Counted from the first letter of the stretch, positions 8,882 through 18,386 are shown. The stretch: DNA of 64,000 nucleotides from Glycomyces sp. NRRL B-16210 (GCF_000719515.1 NZ_JOGR01000008.1:62001-126000), one strand, 5' to 3'. The notes: a model not told the origin generated them from the letters alone. Translations and numbers: made by a program.

Positions 8882-9673
8882 ATGTTCAAGGCAATCAGCT
8901 GGCTCATCTTCGTCGCCGGCGCCGTCTGCACCGTCATGTTCGTCCTCACCGGCCTCGGCGGCGACGACGCCTTCGCCTGGGCCAACGGCTGGATGGTCGG
9001 CCCGATCCTCCTGCTCTTCGTCCTCCCCACCACCGCCTCCATCGGCCGCCTCGCCGACGGCCCCCTGCGCGAGATGCGCGGCCTCGGCGCCAAGGGCTTC
9101 GAAGGCGCCCCCATCGCCATGGGCACCGTCGTCTCCGCCTCCCGCACCGGCCTGAGCATCAACGACCAGCCCCAGCTCGAAATCCTCTTCGACGTCGACA
9201 CCCAGGACGGCCAGTCCTTCCGCGGCGTCGCCCGCAGCATCATCGACCTCACCGAACTCGCCGCCGTCGTCCCCGGCGCGATCCTGCCCGTCCGCTACCG
9301 CCCCGGCAGCACCGACGGCCAGGTCGTCATCGCCGCCGACGCCCCGCAGGCCGAGATGCAGGCCGCCCTCGACCGCGTCCGCGTCGCCAAGGGCCTCGTG
9401 ACGCCCCGCCAGCTCCAGATCGCCGAGCAGGGCACCGAGGCCAAGGCCGTGGTCCTCGCCATGAGCCCCACCGGCGAGATCCGCGGCGACCGCGCCGTCA
9501 TGAACCTCACCTTCCGCGTCACCCGGCCCGACCAGACGACCTTCGACCTCGACCAGCAGAAGCCCGTCGACGCCAGCGCCGTCGCCCAGATCCAGCCCGG
9601 CATGGTCGTCCGCGTCCGATACCTCCCGCACGACGAGTCCGAGATCGTCGTCCTCACCGCCCTCAACCCCTGA
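8882..9673 (+). CDS. Membrane protein with duplicated DUF3592-like domains
   Basis: 263 residues. Two transmembrane segments (about 5-25 and 38-55) are followed by two similar soluble beta domains at about 70-165 and 170-262. Each has the pattern GTVVSASRTGLSIN...LEILFDVDTQDGQSF...VRYRPG, or VVLAMSPTGEIR...MNLTFRVTRPDQTTF...VRYLPHD. Both close on a VRYLP-type strand, as in DUF3592-type proteins. GAAAGGAAC precedes the ATG. Its function is unknown. The C-terminal duplication is evident from the residues; assignment to the family is by pattern only. It lies between two propeller-bearing membrane proteins, so an envelope role is plausible. Confidence 0.65.
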   Translation: MFKAISWLIFVAGAVCTVMFVLTGLGGDDAFAWANGWMVGPILLLFVLPTTASIGRLADGPLREMRGLGAKGFEGAPIAMGTVVSASRTGLSINDQPQLEILFDVDTQDGQSFRGVARSIIDLTELAAVVPGAILPVRYRPGSTDGQVVIAADAPQAEMQAALDRVRVAKGLVTPRQLQIAEQGTEAKAVVLAMSPTGEIRGDRAVMNLTFRVTRPDQTTFDLDQQKPVDASAVAQIQPGMVVRVRYLPHDESEIVVLTALNP

Positions 9674-9868
9674 ACGCACCGCCGCCGGCCCGGCGGCTCG
9701 GCGACCGGCCGGGCCGCCGCGCAGGATCGGCGCCGGGGGCCCGGCGCTGTATCCTCGCGACAGGCCGACCCGCGCCGCGACCCGAAGCGGCGCGCCCGAG
9801 CCCCGCCCGAGCCCGTCCACTGCCCGGACCTGCCTAGGCCCGCAGCAGCATCGAGTGAGTAGGACACC

Positions 9869-12775
9869 GTGCAGACCCCCGTTCGACTTGCCGTCGACCT
9901 CGGCACCACCCACACCGTCGCCGTCGTCGGCCGCGACGGCCAAGACCCCCGGACGCTGCTCTTCGACGGATCGCCCCTGCTCGCCTCCGGGGTGTTCCTC
10001 GACAACGACGGCACCCTCCACACCGGCCGCGACGCCCAGCGCCTGGCCGCCTCCGAACCCGAGCGGTTCGAGCCGCACCCCAAGCGGCGCATCGGCGAAG
10101 GCACCGTGCTCCTGGGCGAGCGCGAGGTCCCCGTCGAGGAACTGCTCGCCACCGGACTGCGACGCGTCACCGAAGAGGCCGCCGCGACCGGCCAGCGCGC
10201 CACTGAAGTCGTGCTCACCCACCCCGCCGACTGGGGCCCGGTGCGCCGCGCCACCCTGGAGCGGGCCGCCGCCCTCGCCGGGATCGACAACCTGCGCCTC
10301 GTGCCCGAGCCGATCGCCGCCGCCACCTACTGCGCGAGCGTCCTCGGCCAGGAGATCCCGCGCGGGGGCACCGTCGCCATCTTCGACTTCGGCGGCGGGA
10401 CCTTCGACGTCGCCGTGGTGCGCCGCGAGGACGACGAGCAGGGCCGCCTGCGGACCCTCGCGTTCGGCGGGCTCGACGACCTCGGCGGCCTCGACGTGGA
10501 CATGGCGCTGGCCGCGCACCTGGGCCGCATCGTCGCCGAACGCGACGCCGAGCTGTGGGAGCGGATCAGCAACCCCGAGACCACCGCCGACCTGCGCGAC
10601 CGCCTCGCGTTCTGGGGCGAGGTGCGCGCGGCCAAGGAGATGCTCTCGCGCACCTCGACCGCGCCGGTGGCCCTGCCCGGCCACAACCCGATGGGCCTGC
10701 ACCTCACGCGGGACGAGCTGACGAGCCTGGCCGACCCGCTGGTCGCCCGGGCCGTGGACGAGACCCGCCGGACCATCGAGCGCGCCGGGGTCGCCCCCTC
10801 CTCGCTCGCGGCGCTGCTGCTCGTCGGCGGCTCCAGCCGGATGCCGCTGGTGGCCACGCGGCTGCACGCGCGGCTCGGCGTCGCGCCCTCGGTGCCCGAG
10901 CAGCCGGAGCTGCCGGTCGCGTTCGGCGCGTTCCAGCACGCCGTCGCCGAGCCCGAGGTCCCGGCCGGCTCTTCGCCGCCGGTGACGCCGCCCGCTTCGG
11001 CGGGCCCGGTGTCCTACGCGCCCTTCCCGGTTCCGGACCTGCGGGCCGCCGCGCCGGTCCAGATTCCGCCCGCGCCGATGTCGCCTGCCGCCGCGAGCCC
11101 GGCCGCGACGCCCGGCCCCGACCCCGAGCCGTCGCCGGTGTCGCAGTCGGCGCCGTCGCCGGCGCAGCCGTCCCCGGCCGCCGCGCCCTCTCCGCCGCCG
11201 TTCACCCCGCCCGCCGGGAATCCCCTCCCGCCGACTTCGCCGCCCTCGCAGTTCCCGCCGAACGTCCATACAGGACCTTTGCCGGTGGGCGGACCGCCGC
11301 CGCGCAGCTGGGCCGCCGTCTCGGTGTTCTCCTCGATCGTCCTGGTCATCGTCATCGCGCTCGTCGTCGCACTCTCCCAGACCGACTGGGACAAGCTGTT
11401 CAACGGCCTGAACGACGGCGTCGAAGGCGGCCTCACCGGCGCGACCGGCGACGGCGGGGGCGGCCTCGAAGGCCTTGATGGCACCGAAGGCGGCGCGAGC
11501 GTCGCCGCGCTCGAACTCGTCGCCGAGCGCGAGCTGAGCCCCAGCGGCGCGACCGCCGTGACCACCGCCGGCGGCGTCGCCTACCTCGCGCACGTCGCCG
11601 GAGGCGAGACCACCGTCTTCGCCGTCGACGCCGACGGCGCCGAGCTGTGGACCGCCTCCTACGACCTCGAACCGACCGGCCTGGGGCTCCTGGTCGTCGA
11701 AGACCTGCTCATCGTCGACGCCAGCGCCTCGGCCACCGACGCGGGCGAGGACATGCGCGCCGCGATCGACACCGCCGACGGCGCACTGCTGTGGAAGCGG
11801 GCCTGGGACTTCCACGACCGCAACGACGTCGCCTTCTACGGCACCGACGTGCTCATCGAGCAGCGCGACGGCATCTATGACAACGCCGCGATCCGCATCG
11901 ACCTGACCACCGGCGACGAGGTCTGGGCCGAGTCCGGTCCTGACGACCTGTTCATCATCGACGACTACCGCATCAAGGCCGAGACCGTCTGGGACGTGGG
12001 CGAAGGCGCGGCCGGGACGCTCCCGCCGAACTCCTACACCCTCTTCGACAACCTCGCCGTCACCGAGCGGTTCGTGGACCTCGACCCCGACGCGGGCACC
12101 GCCGTGCTCCGCAAGTCCGGGAACGGCTCCTCAAGCGGCAGCGGCAAGCTGCCCTTCGACTCATCGATGTGGACGGTGTTCGAGGGCCTCGCGATCGGCG
12201 AGCTCTCCGACGACGAGTCCCCGGGGCGCGCGGTGCTCGCCGCGTACGGCATCGACGGCTTCGCCAAGGAGTGGACCCTCGAATTCGAGGCCGGGTTCAG
12301 CATCCAGAACGTCAAGGCCTGCGGACCGGGCCTGGTGTGCGCGGCGTTGAACCACCAGAACGCGAACGACCAGTACAAGAGCATCACCGTCGACATCGAG
12401 ACCGGCCAGATCGTCTGGCAGATCGGCACCGACTGGGCCTTCGACGAGAACTGGTACTCCACGCCCAGCGGCATGGTCTTCGGCGAGCAGGTCTTCGACG
12501 ACGTCTCCGAGGCCGCCCTCCTCGACTTCGACGGCGAGTCCCGCTCCGGCTCCCGCCTGGGCACGAACGTGATCGCCGTCCAAGACGACCTCGTCGTCAC
12601 CGAGAGCTTCGGCACCGACAGCGGACTCACCGTCGTGAGCGTGGCGACCGGCGCCGGCACCGCGCTCCTGGAAGTCGAATCCAGGATCGAGTACGCGGTC
12701 GTCACCGCCGAACTCATGGTGTACGTGACCGAGATCGGCCAGGCCCGCGTCTACGCCGTCCCCGACCTGAGCTGA
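9869..12775 (+). CDS. Hsp70-type ATPase fused through a transmembrane helix to an extracellular propeller
   Basis: 968 residues from a GTG start. The N-terminal ~360 residues are an actin-like Hsp70 ATPase domain, with phosphate-1 (VDLGTTHTVAVV), phosphate-2 (IFDFGGGTFDVAVV) and adenosine (LLVGGSSRMPLV) motifs intact. The usual peptide-binding domain is absent. In its place are a Pro/Ala-rich linker (about 370-475), one transmembrane helix (about 480-500), an acidic Gly-rich segment and an extracellular region of about 430 residues. The last part has PQQ-like blades (AVDADGAELWTASYDLE, TVDIETGQIVWQIG). This suggests nucleotide-driven signalling across the membrane or a fixed cytoplasmic chaperone platform (inference). 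Neighbouring genes encode a second propeller protein and an AarF kinase. Confidence 0.85.
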   Translation: MQTPVRLAVDLGTTHTVAVVGRDGQDPRTLLFDGSPLLASGVFLDNDGTLHTGRDAQRLAASEPERFEPHPKRRIGEGTVLLGEREVPVEELLATGLRRVTEEAAATGQRATEVVLTHPADWGPVRRATLERAAALAGIDNLRLVPEPIAAATYCASVLGQEIPRGGTVAIFDFGGGTFDVAVVRREDDEQGRLRTLAFGGLDDLGGLDVDMALAAHLGRIVAERDAELWERISNPETTADLRDRLAFWGEVRAAKEMLSRTSTAPVALPGHNPMGLHLTRDELTSLADPLVARAVDETRRTIERAGVAPSSLAALLLVGGSSRMPLVATRLHARLGVAPSVPEQPELPVAFGAFQHAVAEPEVPAGSSPPVTPPASAGPVSYAPFPVPDLRAAAPVQIPPAPMSPAAASPAATPGPDPEPSPVSQSAPSPAQPSPAAAPSPPPFTPPAGNPLPPTSPPSQFPPNVHTGPLPVGGPPPRSWAAVSVFSSIVLVIVIALVVALSQTDWDKLFNGLNDGVEGGLTGATGDGGGGLEGLDGTEGGASVAALELVAERELSPSGATAVTTAGGVAYLAHVAGGETTVFAVDADGAELWTASYDLEPTGLGLLVVEDLLIVDASASATDAGEDMRAAIDTADGALLWKRAWDFHDRNDVAFYGTDVLIEQRDGIYDNAAIRIDLTTGDEVWAESGPDDLFIIDDYRIKAETVWDVGEGAAGTLPPNSYTLFDNLAVTERFVDLDPDAGTAVLRKSGNGSSSGSGKLPFDSSMWTVFEGLAIGELSDDESPGRAVLAAYGIDGFAKEWTLEFEAGFSIQNVKACGPGLVCAALNHQNANDQYKSITVDIETGQIVWQIGTDWAFDENWYSTPSGMVFGEQVFDDVSEAALLDFDGESRSGSRLGTNVIAVQDDLVVTESFGTDSGLTVVSVATGAGTALLEVESRIEYAVVTAELMVYVTEIGQARVYAVPDLS

Positions 12776-12887
12776 CCCGCGCCGCGCCGACCCCGCCGCG
12801 CCCGGGGACGGCGCGGCGCCGCGACCCGTGGACCGCCCCGCGTAGCCTGTGCAGTCGACCGTCCCCGCGCGCTGAAAGGCCGGCCCC

Positions 12888-14852
12888 ATGACCGAGTTGC
12901 TCCTCTCGGCGTTCGGCATCGCCGTGAACACCGCGGCCGTCGCCTACGTCGCCACCCGGCTGCTCGACATCCGGTACACCGCATGGCGTCTCATCGTCGT
13001 CAGCGTCTGCGGCTACGCGTCCATCCAGTACGGGCTCCTCCCGAGCCTCCTCGAACCGTTCCGCGACAGGGAACCGGGCCCCGACGAGATCCCCGCGATC
13101 CTCGCCCTCTGGGGCCTCATCCTCGTCTGCGCGCCCGTGATCGCCATGGTCCTCCTCGTGATCTGGGAGGCGGTCATCCCCACCGGCGCCGTGCCCCCGG
13201 CCCGCACCTGGTTCAAAGGCCTGCGCACCCGAGCGCGCCGCACCCGCCGCTACCTCCAGATCCTCGCCATCGCCGGCCGCCACGGCCTCATCGGCCTCCT
13301 CAGAGGACGCCGCCAGGCCGCGCAGGACGCCGAACTCGCCCGGTCCCTGCGCCGCGCCCTCGACGACGCCGGCGTCACCTTCGTCAAACTCGGCCAGATC
13401 CTCTCCACCAGAAGGGACCTGCTCCCGGCCGTCTACATCGCCGAACTCGCCGGGCTCCAGGACCAGGCCGCCCCGGTCGACGGCCACGACGCCGCGCGCC
13501 AGGTCGAGACCGCCATCGGCGCCCCCATCGACGAGGTCTTCGCGCGCTTCGACCCCGAACCGGTCGCCGCCGCCTCCATCGCGCAGGTCCACACCGCCGT
13601 CCTCCACAGCGGCGAGGCCGTCGTCGTCAAAGTCCGCCGCCCCGGCGCCGCCGCGACCGTCGAACGCGACCTCGACATCATCCGCCGCCTCGCCCGCACC
13701 CTCGACCGCCTCACCACCTGGGGCCGCACCATGGACGTGCGCGGACTCGCCGACGGCTTCGCCGAAGCCCTCCGCGAGGAGGTCGACTTCACCGTCGAGG
13801 CCCGCAACCTCGCGCAGGTCGCCGCCGCCCACGAGCGCCGCAGCGCCGAAGTGCGCGTGCCCCGGCCCCACACCGACCTCTCCGACGAGCGCGTCCTCGT
13901 CATGGAACGCCTCCCCGGCGTCCCCCTCGCCACCGCCGGACTCGGCGAACGGGGCCTCGACGGCCGCGAGGTCGCCACCGCGCTCCTGCGCGAGATGTTC
14001 GACGAGATCATGGTTGACGGCATCTTCCACGCCGACCCCCACCCGGGCAACCTGATGCTCCTCGACGACGGGCGCATCGGCCTCATCGACTACGGCTCGG
14101 TCGGCCGCCTCGACCGCGAACTGCGCGTCTCCTTCGAGGCGATCCTCCAGGCCGTCGACCGCCAGGACGGGCCAGCGCTGGCCGACGCCCTCGTGGGCGT
14201 CTCGACGCGCCCCGAGGAACTCGACCAGGTCGGGCTCGAACGGGCGCTCGGCTCGTTCCTCGCCCGCCACCTGGTCCCCGGCGCGGCCCCGGGCATCCGG
14301 ATGTTCACCGAGCTGTTCCGCATCATCGCGAAATACCGCATCGTCATCCCGCCCGAACTCGCGGCGGTCTTCCGATCCCTTGCGACCCTTGAAGGCTGCC
14401 TGACCGCGATCGACCCGGGCTTCGACCTCATCGGGGTCGCCCGCGACATCGGGCAGCGCTACGCCGAGCGGCGGATGCGCCCGGCCGCCGTGCAGGACAT
14501 GGTGATGGAGGAGGTCGCGGACCTGATGCCGGTGCTGCGCAAGCTGCCCCGCCGCTTCGACCGGCTCGTCGCCGCGGCCGAGTCGGGGCAGCTGACCGCG
14601 AACGTGCGCCTGCTCGCCCGGGCCGACGACCGCCGCGTGGTCACCGCCTGGCTCCACCAGATCCTGCTGACGGTGCTCGCGGCAGCGGCCGGCCTCATGG
14701 CGGTCATGCTGCTGGGCAACGAGAGCGGCCCGGCGCTGACCGAGGACCTGGCGCTCTACCAGTTCTTCGGGCTCGCGCTGCTGCTCATCGCCTCGGTGAT
14801 GGCGCTGCGGGTCCTCGCCGACATCTTCACCAGACGCGGGCGGGAAGACTGA
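12888..14852 (+). CDS. AarF/UbiB/ABC1-family atypical kinase
   Basis: 654 residues with the ABC1 kinase signatures: KLGQILSTRRDLLP (KxGQ), EPVAAASIAQVHTA (the Ala-rich nucleotide loop), VVVKVRRPG (catalytic lysine), GIFHADPHPGNLM (catalytic loop) and LIDYGSVG (metal-binding Asp). The N-terminus has about four transmembrane segments in the first 105 residues and the C-terminus two more, so the kinase core lies between membrane anchors. Family members act in ubiquinone/menaquinone or lipid metabolism in membranes; the substrate here cannot be told. It follows the Hsp70 fusion after 112 bp. Its TGA is one base from the stop of the convergent small gene. Confidence 0.88.
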   Translation: MTELLLSAFGIAVNTAAVAYVATRLLDIRYTAWRLIVVSVCGYASIQYGLLPSLLEPFRDREPGPDEIPAILALWGLILVCAPVIAMVLLVIWEAVIPTGAVPPARTWFKGLRTRARRTRRYLQILAIAGRHGLIGLLRGRRQAAQDAELARSLRRALDDAGVTFVKLGQILSTRRDLLPAVYIAELAGLQDQAAPVDGHDAARQVETAIGAPIDEVFARFDPEPVAAASIAQVHTAVLHSGEAVVVKVRRPGAAATVERDLDIIRRLARTLDRLTTWGRTMDVRGLADGFAEALREEVDFTVEARNLAQVAAAHERRSAEVRVPRPHTDLSDERVLVMERLPGVPLATAGLGERGLDGREVATALLREMFDEIMVDGIFHADPHPGNLMLLDDGRIGLIDYGSVGRLDRELRVSFEAILQAVDRQDGPALADALVGVSTRPEELDQVGLERALGSFLARHLVPGAAPGIRMFTELFRIIAKYRIVIPPELAAVFRSLATLEGCLTAIDPGFDLIGVARDIGQRYAERRMRPAAVQDMVMEEVADLMPVLRKLPRRFDRLVAAAESGQLTANVRLLARADDRRVVTAWLHQILLTVLAAAAGLMAVMLLGNESGPALTEDLALYQFFGLALLLIASVMALRVLADIFTRRGRED

Positions 14853-14853
14853 C

Positions 14854-15204
14854 CTAGGAGCGCTTGCGGCCCTCGACGAGGGTGTCGAAGAGGTCGTCGG
14901 GATCGATCTGGGCCCGGTACTTGAACTCGAGCGAGACGCCCTCGCCGTAGGAGCCGATCTTCTTCTTCTGGTTCACCACGAACTTCGGTTCGGGCCACTG
15001 CTGCGCGATGACCGCGACGGCCTCGTCGCCGGCTTCGAGGACCCATGTCGCCTTGCCGCCGTCGACTTTCGGAAGGTAGCCGCGCTGGCGCAGGAACGCG
15101 ACGACCTCGCCGAGGCTCGTGCCCTCGGACAGGTCGATCGTCTCGGCATGGGACCGGAGGTCGTCGGCCCCCGCGGTACTCGAACGGTCCAGATTGATCC
15201 GCAT
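14854..15204 (-). CDS. Small hypothetical protein
   Basis: 116 residues from the ATG at 15204, preferred over the GTG at 15213 because GAAAGG sits about ten bases before the ATG but would touch the GTG. It is a compact alpha/beta sequence: LGEVVAFLRQRGYLPKV, then WVLEAGDEAVAVIAQQW, then a basic NQKKKIGSYG turn and LEFKYRAQIDPDDLFDTL. There is no signal peptide or membrane helix. The family is not recognised. It is tail-to-tail with the AarF gene with one base between stops. Confidence 0.7.
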   Translation of the reverse strand: MRINLDRSSTAGADDLRSHAETIDLSEGTSLGEVVAFLRQRGYLPKVDGGKATWVLEAGDEAVAVIAQQWPEPKFVVNQKKKIGSYGEGVSLEFKYRAQIDPDDLFDTLVEGRKRS

Positions 15205-15326
15205 GGTCGGCACACCCTTTCGTCGCCGGAGGGCCGCAGTCCGCCGGAAGGGCTGAGGCCCGTTGTCCGCCAGCCTATCGGCCCGGTGCGCCGGGCGTCC
15301 CCGGTTCGCGGACCACGCGTGCGCCG

Positions 15327-15791
15327 CTAGGAATCCGCGGCCGCCGCTCCGGCCCTCGCCCGGTACCGCTCAAGGGTCTCGACCGTGCGCCGCAGTGACC
15401 TGGGCCGACCGAACCACTTGAGGCACTTCAGCGATCCCGGACGGTGTCCGCCGGTCAGCGTGCGCACCTCGACCTCCCAGGTGTGCGAGTCGCCGCCGAT
15501 CGCGATCGCGGTGATCTCGTCCCACCGGAACCGGACCTCCGAGAGCGGCTCCACGAAGGTGACGCCCTCCTCGTCCAGGATCATCCGGCACCGCAGGCCG
15601 AACGCGTGCGCGATCGCCGCGGCGACGATGAGCAGGTAGAGGCAGCCGCCGAACAGGAGCTCGACCGCTCCGGCCCCGCCTTCGACCACCAGATAGACCG
15701 GCACGGCCGCTGACATGTACCCGAGGAGCACCACGGCCACGACCCGCCGCGCGACGGCGGCCCTGCAACGCAACGTGGTCGGAGTCCGCAT
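15327..15791 (-). CDS. PH-domain membrane protein (bPH6-like)
   Basis: 154 residues. Two transmembrane segments (about 15-35 and 42-62) are followed by a short beta-rich domain. The motif LDEEGVTFVEPLSEVRFRWDEITAI is the usual first half of a bacterial PH-like domain, in which a membrane hairpin is followed by strands sensing or scaffolding at the inner face. It lies 24 bp after the GNAT gene on the same strand and may be co-transcribed. The specific role is unknown. Confidence 0.65.
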   Translation of the reverse strand: MRTPTTLRCRAAVARRVVAVVLLGYMSAAVPVYLVVEGGAGAVELLFGGCLYLLIVAAAIAHAFGLRCRMILDEEGVTFVEPLSEVRFRWDEITAIAIGGDSHTWEVEVRTLTGGHRPGSLKCLKWFGRPRSLRRTVETLERYRARAGAAAADS

Positions 15792-15815
15792 GGGGACGAG
15801 AGTAAGGACCGTGCG

Positions 15816-16289
15816 CTACCCGAGCTCCACTTCGAGCAGCTTCGGCGAGGCCGCGAACCCGTTGCGCGCGTAAAAGGGTATCGACCTGGTTCCGGCCTGG
15901 ACGGTCACCTTCGACAGGCCCAGCTCCCGCGCGTCCGCGAGCGCGGCCGCGACCATCCGGCCGCCGATCCCGCCCGCGCGCTCCTCGGGCACCAAATAGA
16001 CCGACTGCAAGTCGCCGCCGAAGCGGTCCAGCGACAGCGGCGTGGGCACCCGCGGCAGGACCGCCATCCAGGCCATGCCGATCACCTTCTTCCCGGCGGC
16101 ATCGTCGCCGCGGACCGCGACCGTGCAGCGGTGCGAATCGGCGTGCCGCCGCGCCCAGTCGGCGAAGTGGGCCGTGAACCGCTCCTCGTCGACCTGGGGC
16201 GGCTCGCCCTCCTCCACCTCCCACCGCCACCGCAAGCCGGCGACGGCCTCGAACTCCTCGGATCGGGCGGGGCGGATCGCTACGTCCAT
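15816..16289 (-). CDS. GNAT-family N-acetyltransferase
   Basis: 157 residues spanning one complete GNAT fold. It begins IRPARSEEFEAVAGL (strand 1, helix 1). The central strand VIGMAWMAVLPR leads to the acetyl-CoA site LVPEERAGGIGGRMVAAAL, matching R/Q-x-x-G-x-G/A. The last strands are LSKVTVQAG and IPFYARNGFAASP, the typical NxxARxFYxxxGF region. The substrate is unknown. It is transcribed away from the amylase gene; the 253-bp gap between them carries the amylase regulatory region. Confidence 0.88.
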   Translation of the reverse strand: MDVAIRPARSEEFEAVAGLRWRWEVEEGEPPQVDEERFTAHFADWARRHADSHRCTVAVRGDDAAGKKVIGMAWMAVLPRVPTPLSLDRFGGDLQSVYLVPEERAGGIGGRMVAAALADARELGLSKVTVQAGTRSIPFYARNGFAASPKLLEVELG

Positions 16290-16351
16290 GGGCTGACTCC
16301 GGGCGCGAATCGGACTGACGGGACGAACGCAAGCCTACGCCAGGGCAACGG

Positions 16352-16519
16352 CTGCAAGAACTTTCTCAACCGCGCAGGCGCATGTCGAAGGCGAACGGGC
16401 CCGTCAACTGCCGTTGCGATCCTTGACATGCCGATCGGGCCGTGGTTATCCTCAGCTCCATCCGCAAGTTTCGATATGTAGATGCTTGATCAACGACAAT
16501 TGTCTGCAAGAACTTGCGG
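16352..16519. promoter_or_regulatory. Paired CTGCAAGAACTT motifs (MalR-like) before the amylase
   Basis: CTGCAAGAACTT occurs at 16352-16363 and again at 16504-16515. The second copy extends to CTGCAAGAACTTGCGG (16504-16519), an imperfect inverted repeat of CTTGCAG half-sites. CTTGCAG repeats are known MalR targets in Streptomyces amylase promoters; its use here is inference. The second copy lies 24 bp before the ATG and downstream of the predicted promoter, which fits a repressor. Confidence 0.5.
16423..16451 (+). promoter_or_regulatory. Candidate sigma-70-type promoter of the amylase
   Basis: TTGACA at 16423-16428, a 17-base spacer, then TTATCC at 16446-16451. The -35 is perfect and the -10 is weak. 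Confidence 0.45.
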
Positions 16520-16542
16520 AACGGACTGAACGGAGAACCCTC

Positions 16543-18381
16543 ATGTCAATGAGCAGAGGACGGCGCGCTGTGGCGCTGATCGGAACGCTCGCCGTGACCG
16601 CAGGCGCGCTCGTGGCCTCCACCGCCATCGCGACCGCCCAGGACGCCGAGGCCGCCGCGGCCCCGGCCGTCGACGACGACTCGTCGATCATCGAACTGTT
16701 CGAATGGAACTGGAACTCGATCGCCGAGGAGTGCGACGACTTCCTCGGCGCCTCCGGCTACACCCACATCAAGATCTCCCCGCCCCAAGAGCACATCCTC
16801 GCCACCGACACCGACACGCCCGACAACTGGTGGATCCAGTACCAGCCGGTGAGCTACAAGCTCGACTCCCGCCTCGGCACCCGCGCCGAATTCACCAACA
16901 TGGTCGACACCTGCGCGGCCCAGGGCGTCGGGATCGTCGCCGACGTCGTCATCAACCACATGGCCGCCGGCTCCACCGCCACCCGCTACGGCCAGGCCGG
17001 CAGCGAGTACCGCCAGTTCGACTACCCCGCGGCCGGATACGACGCCTCCAACTTCCACAACACCGGCTCCTCCTACTGCGAGATCGCGGACTACTCCGAC
17101 CGCTGGCAGGTCCAGAACTGCCACCTCGTGGGGCTCAACGACCTCGCGACCGAGCAGGACCACGTGCGCGCCACCATCGCCGCCTACCTCCAGGACCTCG
17201 TCGACATCGGCGTGGTCGGCTTCCGCGTCGACGCCTCCAAGCACATGCCCGCCGCCGACCTGGAGAACATCTTCAGCCGCGTCGACGGCAACCCCTATGT
17301 GACCCACGAGGTCATCTACATCCAAGGTTCCAACGAACCGATCCTCCCCAGCGAGTACTACGGCTCGGGAACGGTCCAGCAGTTCGACTACTCGCGCTGG
17401 ATGCGCAACCACTTCGCCGGCGACTCCAAGGCCTCCTACCTGCTCGACCTCGGCGAGAGCTGGGGCCTGTCCCCGGACGAGCTCGCCCAGGTCTTCGTGC
17501 AGAACCACGACACCCCGCGCGGCGGCGACGCGAACCAGTACCTCGACTACTTCACCGGCGGCGACGACTACCTGCTCGCCAACGCCTACATGATGGCCCA
17601 CGACTACGGCGTCCCCGCCCAGATGTCGGACTACTCGTACGGTAACAAGGACCAGGGGCCGAACCTCGTCGGCGACGCGAACTCCAATGTGGCCGACGTC
17701 GACTGCGACGCGATCACCGGCCGCTGGGCCTGCCAGCACCGCGGTCCCTACTTCGCGGGCATGGCCGGCTTCCGCGCAGCCGTCGCCGGCACCGCCGTGA
17801 ACAACCCGTGGCACAACGACGAGAACGCCTTCGGCTTCGGGCGCGGCAGCGCCGGATACATCGTCATCAACGCCGAGAACTCTTCGGTCAGCGACACCTT
17901 CACCACCTCGCTGCCCGCCGGCGAGTACTGCGACGTCATCGGCGGCGGCGCCGTGACCGTCGACTCCGGCGGCGCCTTCACCGCCACCGTCGGCGCGAAG
18001 CGGGCGCTGGCGATCCACATCGGAGCGCCCGCGGGCGGCGACTGCGAGGGCACCGGCGGCCCGTCGCAGCCCGGCGGCGAGGCCTGCGTGGAGGTGAGCG
18101 TCAACGCCACCACCTGGCTGGGCCAGGAGGTGCACCTCATCGGTTCGATCGGCGAACTCGGCTCCTGGAACGCCGCGAACGCGCCGAAGCTCAGCGCGGA
18201 CGACTACCCGGTCTGGCGCGGCACGGTCGAACTGCCCGCCGGGACCGCGTTCGAGTACAAGTACGTGAAGGTCGCCCCGGACGGCGCACTCGAATGGGAG
18301 TCCGGAGGCAACCGCACCTTCACCGCCCCGGCGTCCGGCGGCCAAGGCTGCGCCGCTCTCGACGACATCTGGCGAGGCTAG
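16543..18381 (+). CDS. Secreted alpha-amylase, GH13 with C-terminal CBM20
   Basis: 612 residues from the ATG at 16543, which has CGGAGAA upstream and opens onto a classical signal peptide ending near AQDAEAAA. The GH13 barrel shows region I DVVINH, region II GFRVDASKH (nucleophile Asp, about residue 229), region III with the acid Glu in VTHEVI, and region IV VQNHDT. After an all-beta domain C and a Gly-rich linker come about 100 residues of CBM20 (WLGQEVHLIGSIGELGSWN, FEYKYVKVAPDG). It should act outside the cell on starch, producing malto-oligosaccharides. The upstream CTTGCAG-like sites suggest maltose-responsive repression. A strong terminator follows directly. Confidence 0.93.
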   Translation: MSMSRGRRAVALIGTLAVTAGALVASTAIATAQDAEAAAAPAVDDDSSIIELFEWNWNSIAEECDDFLGASGYTHIKISPPQEHILATDTDTPDNWWIQYQPVSYKLDSRLGTRAEFTNMVDTCAAQGVGIVADVVINHMAAGSTATRYGQAGSEYRQFDYPAAGYDASNFHNTGSSYCEIADYSDRWQVQNCHLVGLNDLATEQDHVRATIAAYLQDLVDIGVVGFRVDASKHMPAADLENIFSRVDGNPYVTHEVIYIQGSNEPILPSEYYGSGTVQQFDYSRWMRNHFAGDSKASYLLDLGESWGLSPDELAQVFVQNHDTPRGGDANQYLDYFTGGDDYLLANAYMMAHDYGVPAQMSDYSYGNKDQGPNLVGDANSNVADVDCDAITGRWACQHRGPYFAGMAGFRAAVAGTAVNNPWHNDENAFGFGRGSAGYIVINAENSSVSDTFTTSLPAGEYCDVIGGGAVTVDSGGAFTATVGAKRALAIHIGAPAGGDCEGTGGPSQPGGEACVEVSVNATTWLGQEVHLIGSIGELGSWNAANAPKLSADDYPVWRGTVELPAGTAFEYKYVKVAPDGALEWESGGNRTFTAPASGGQGCAALDDIWRG

Positions 18382-18386
18382 GAGTA

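Noticed and set aside
6938..11815. Leftward 1625-codon open frame across four genes
   Set aside because: It is antisense to well-supported proteins (PA2928-like, DUF3592-like, Hsp70 fusion), has Gly/Val/Asp-rich composition typical of GC-rich shadow frames and no recognisable domain.
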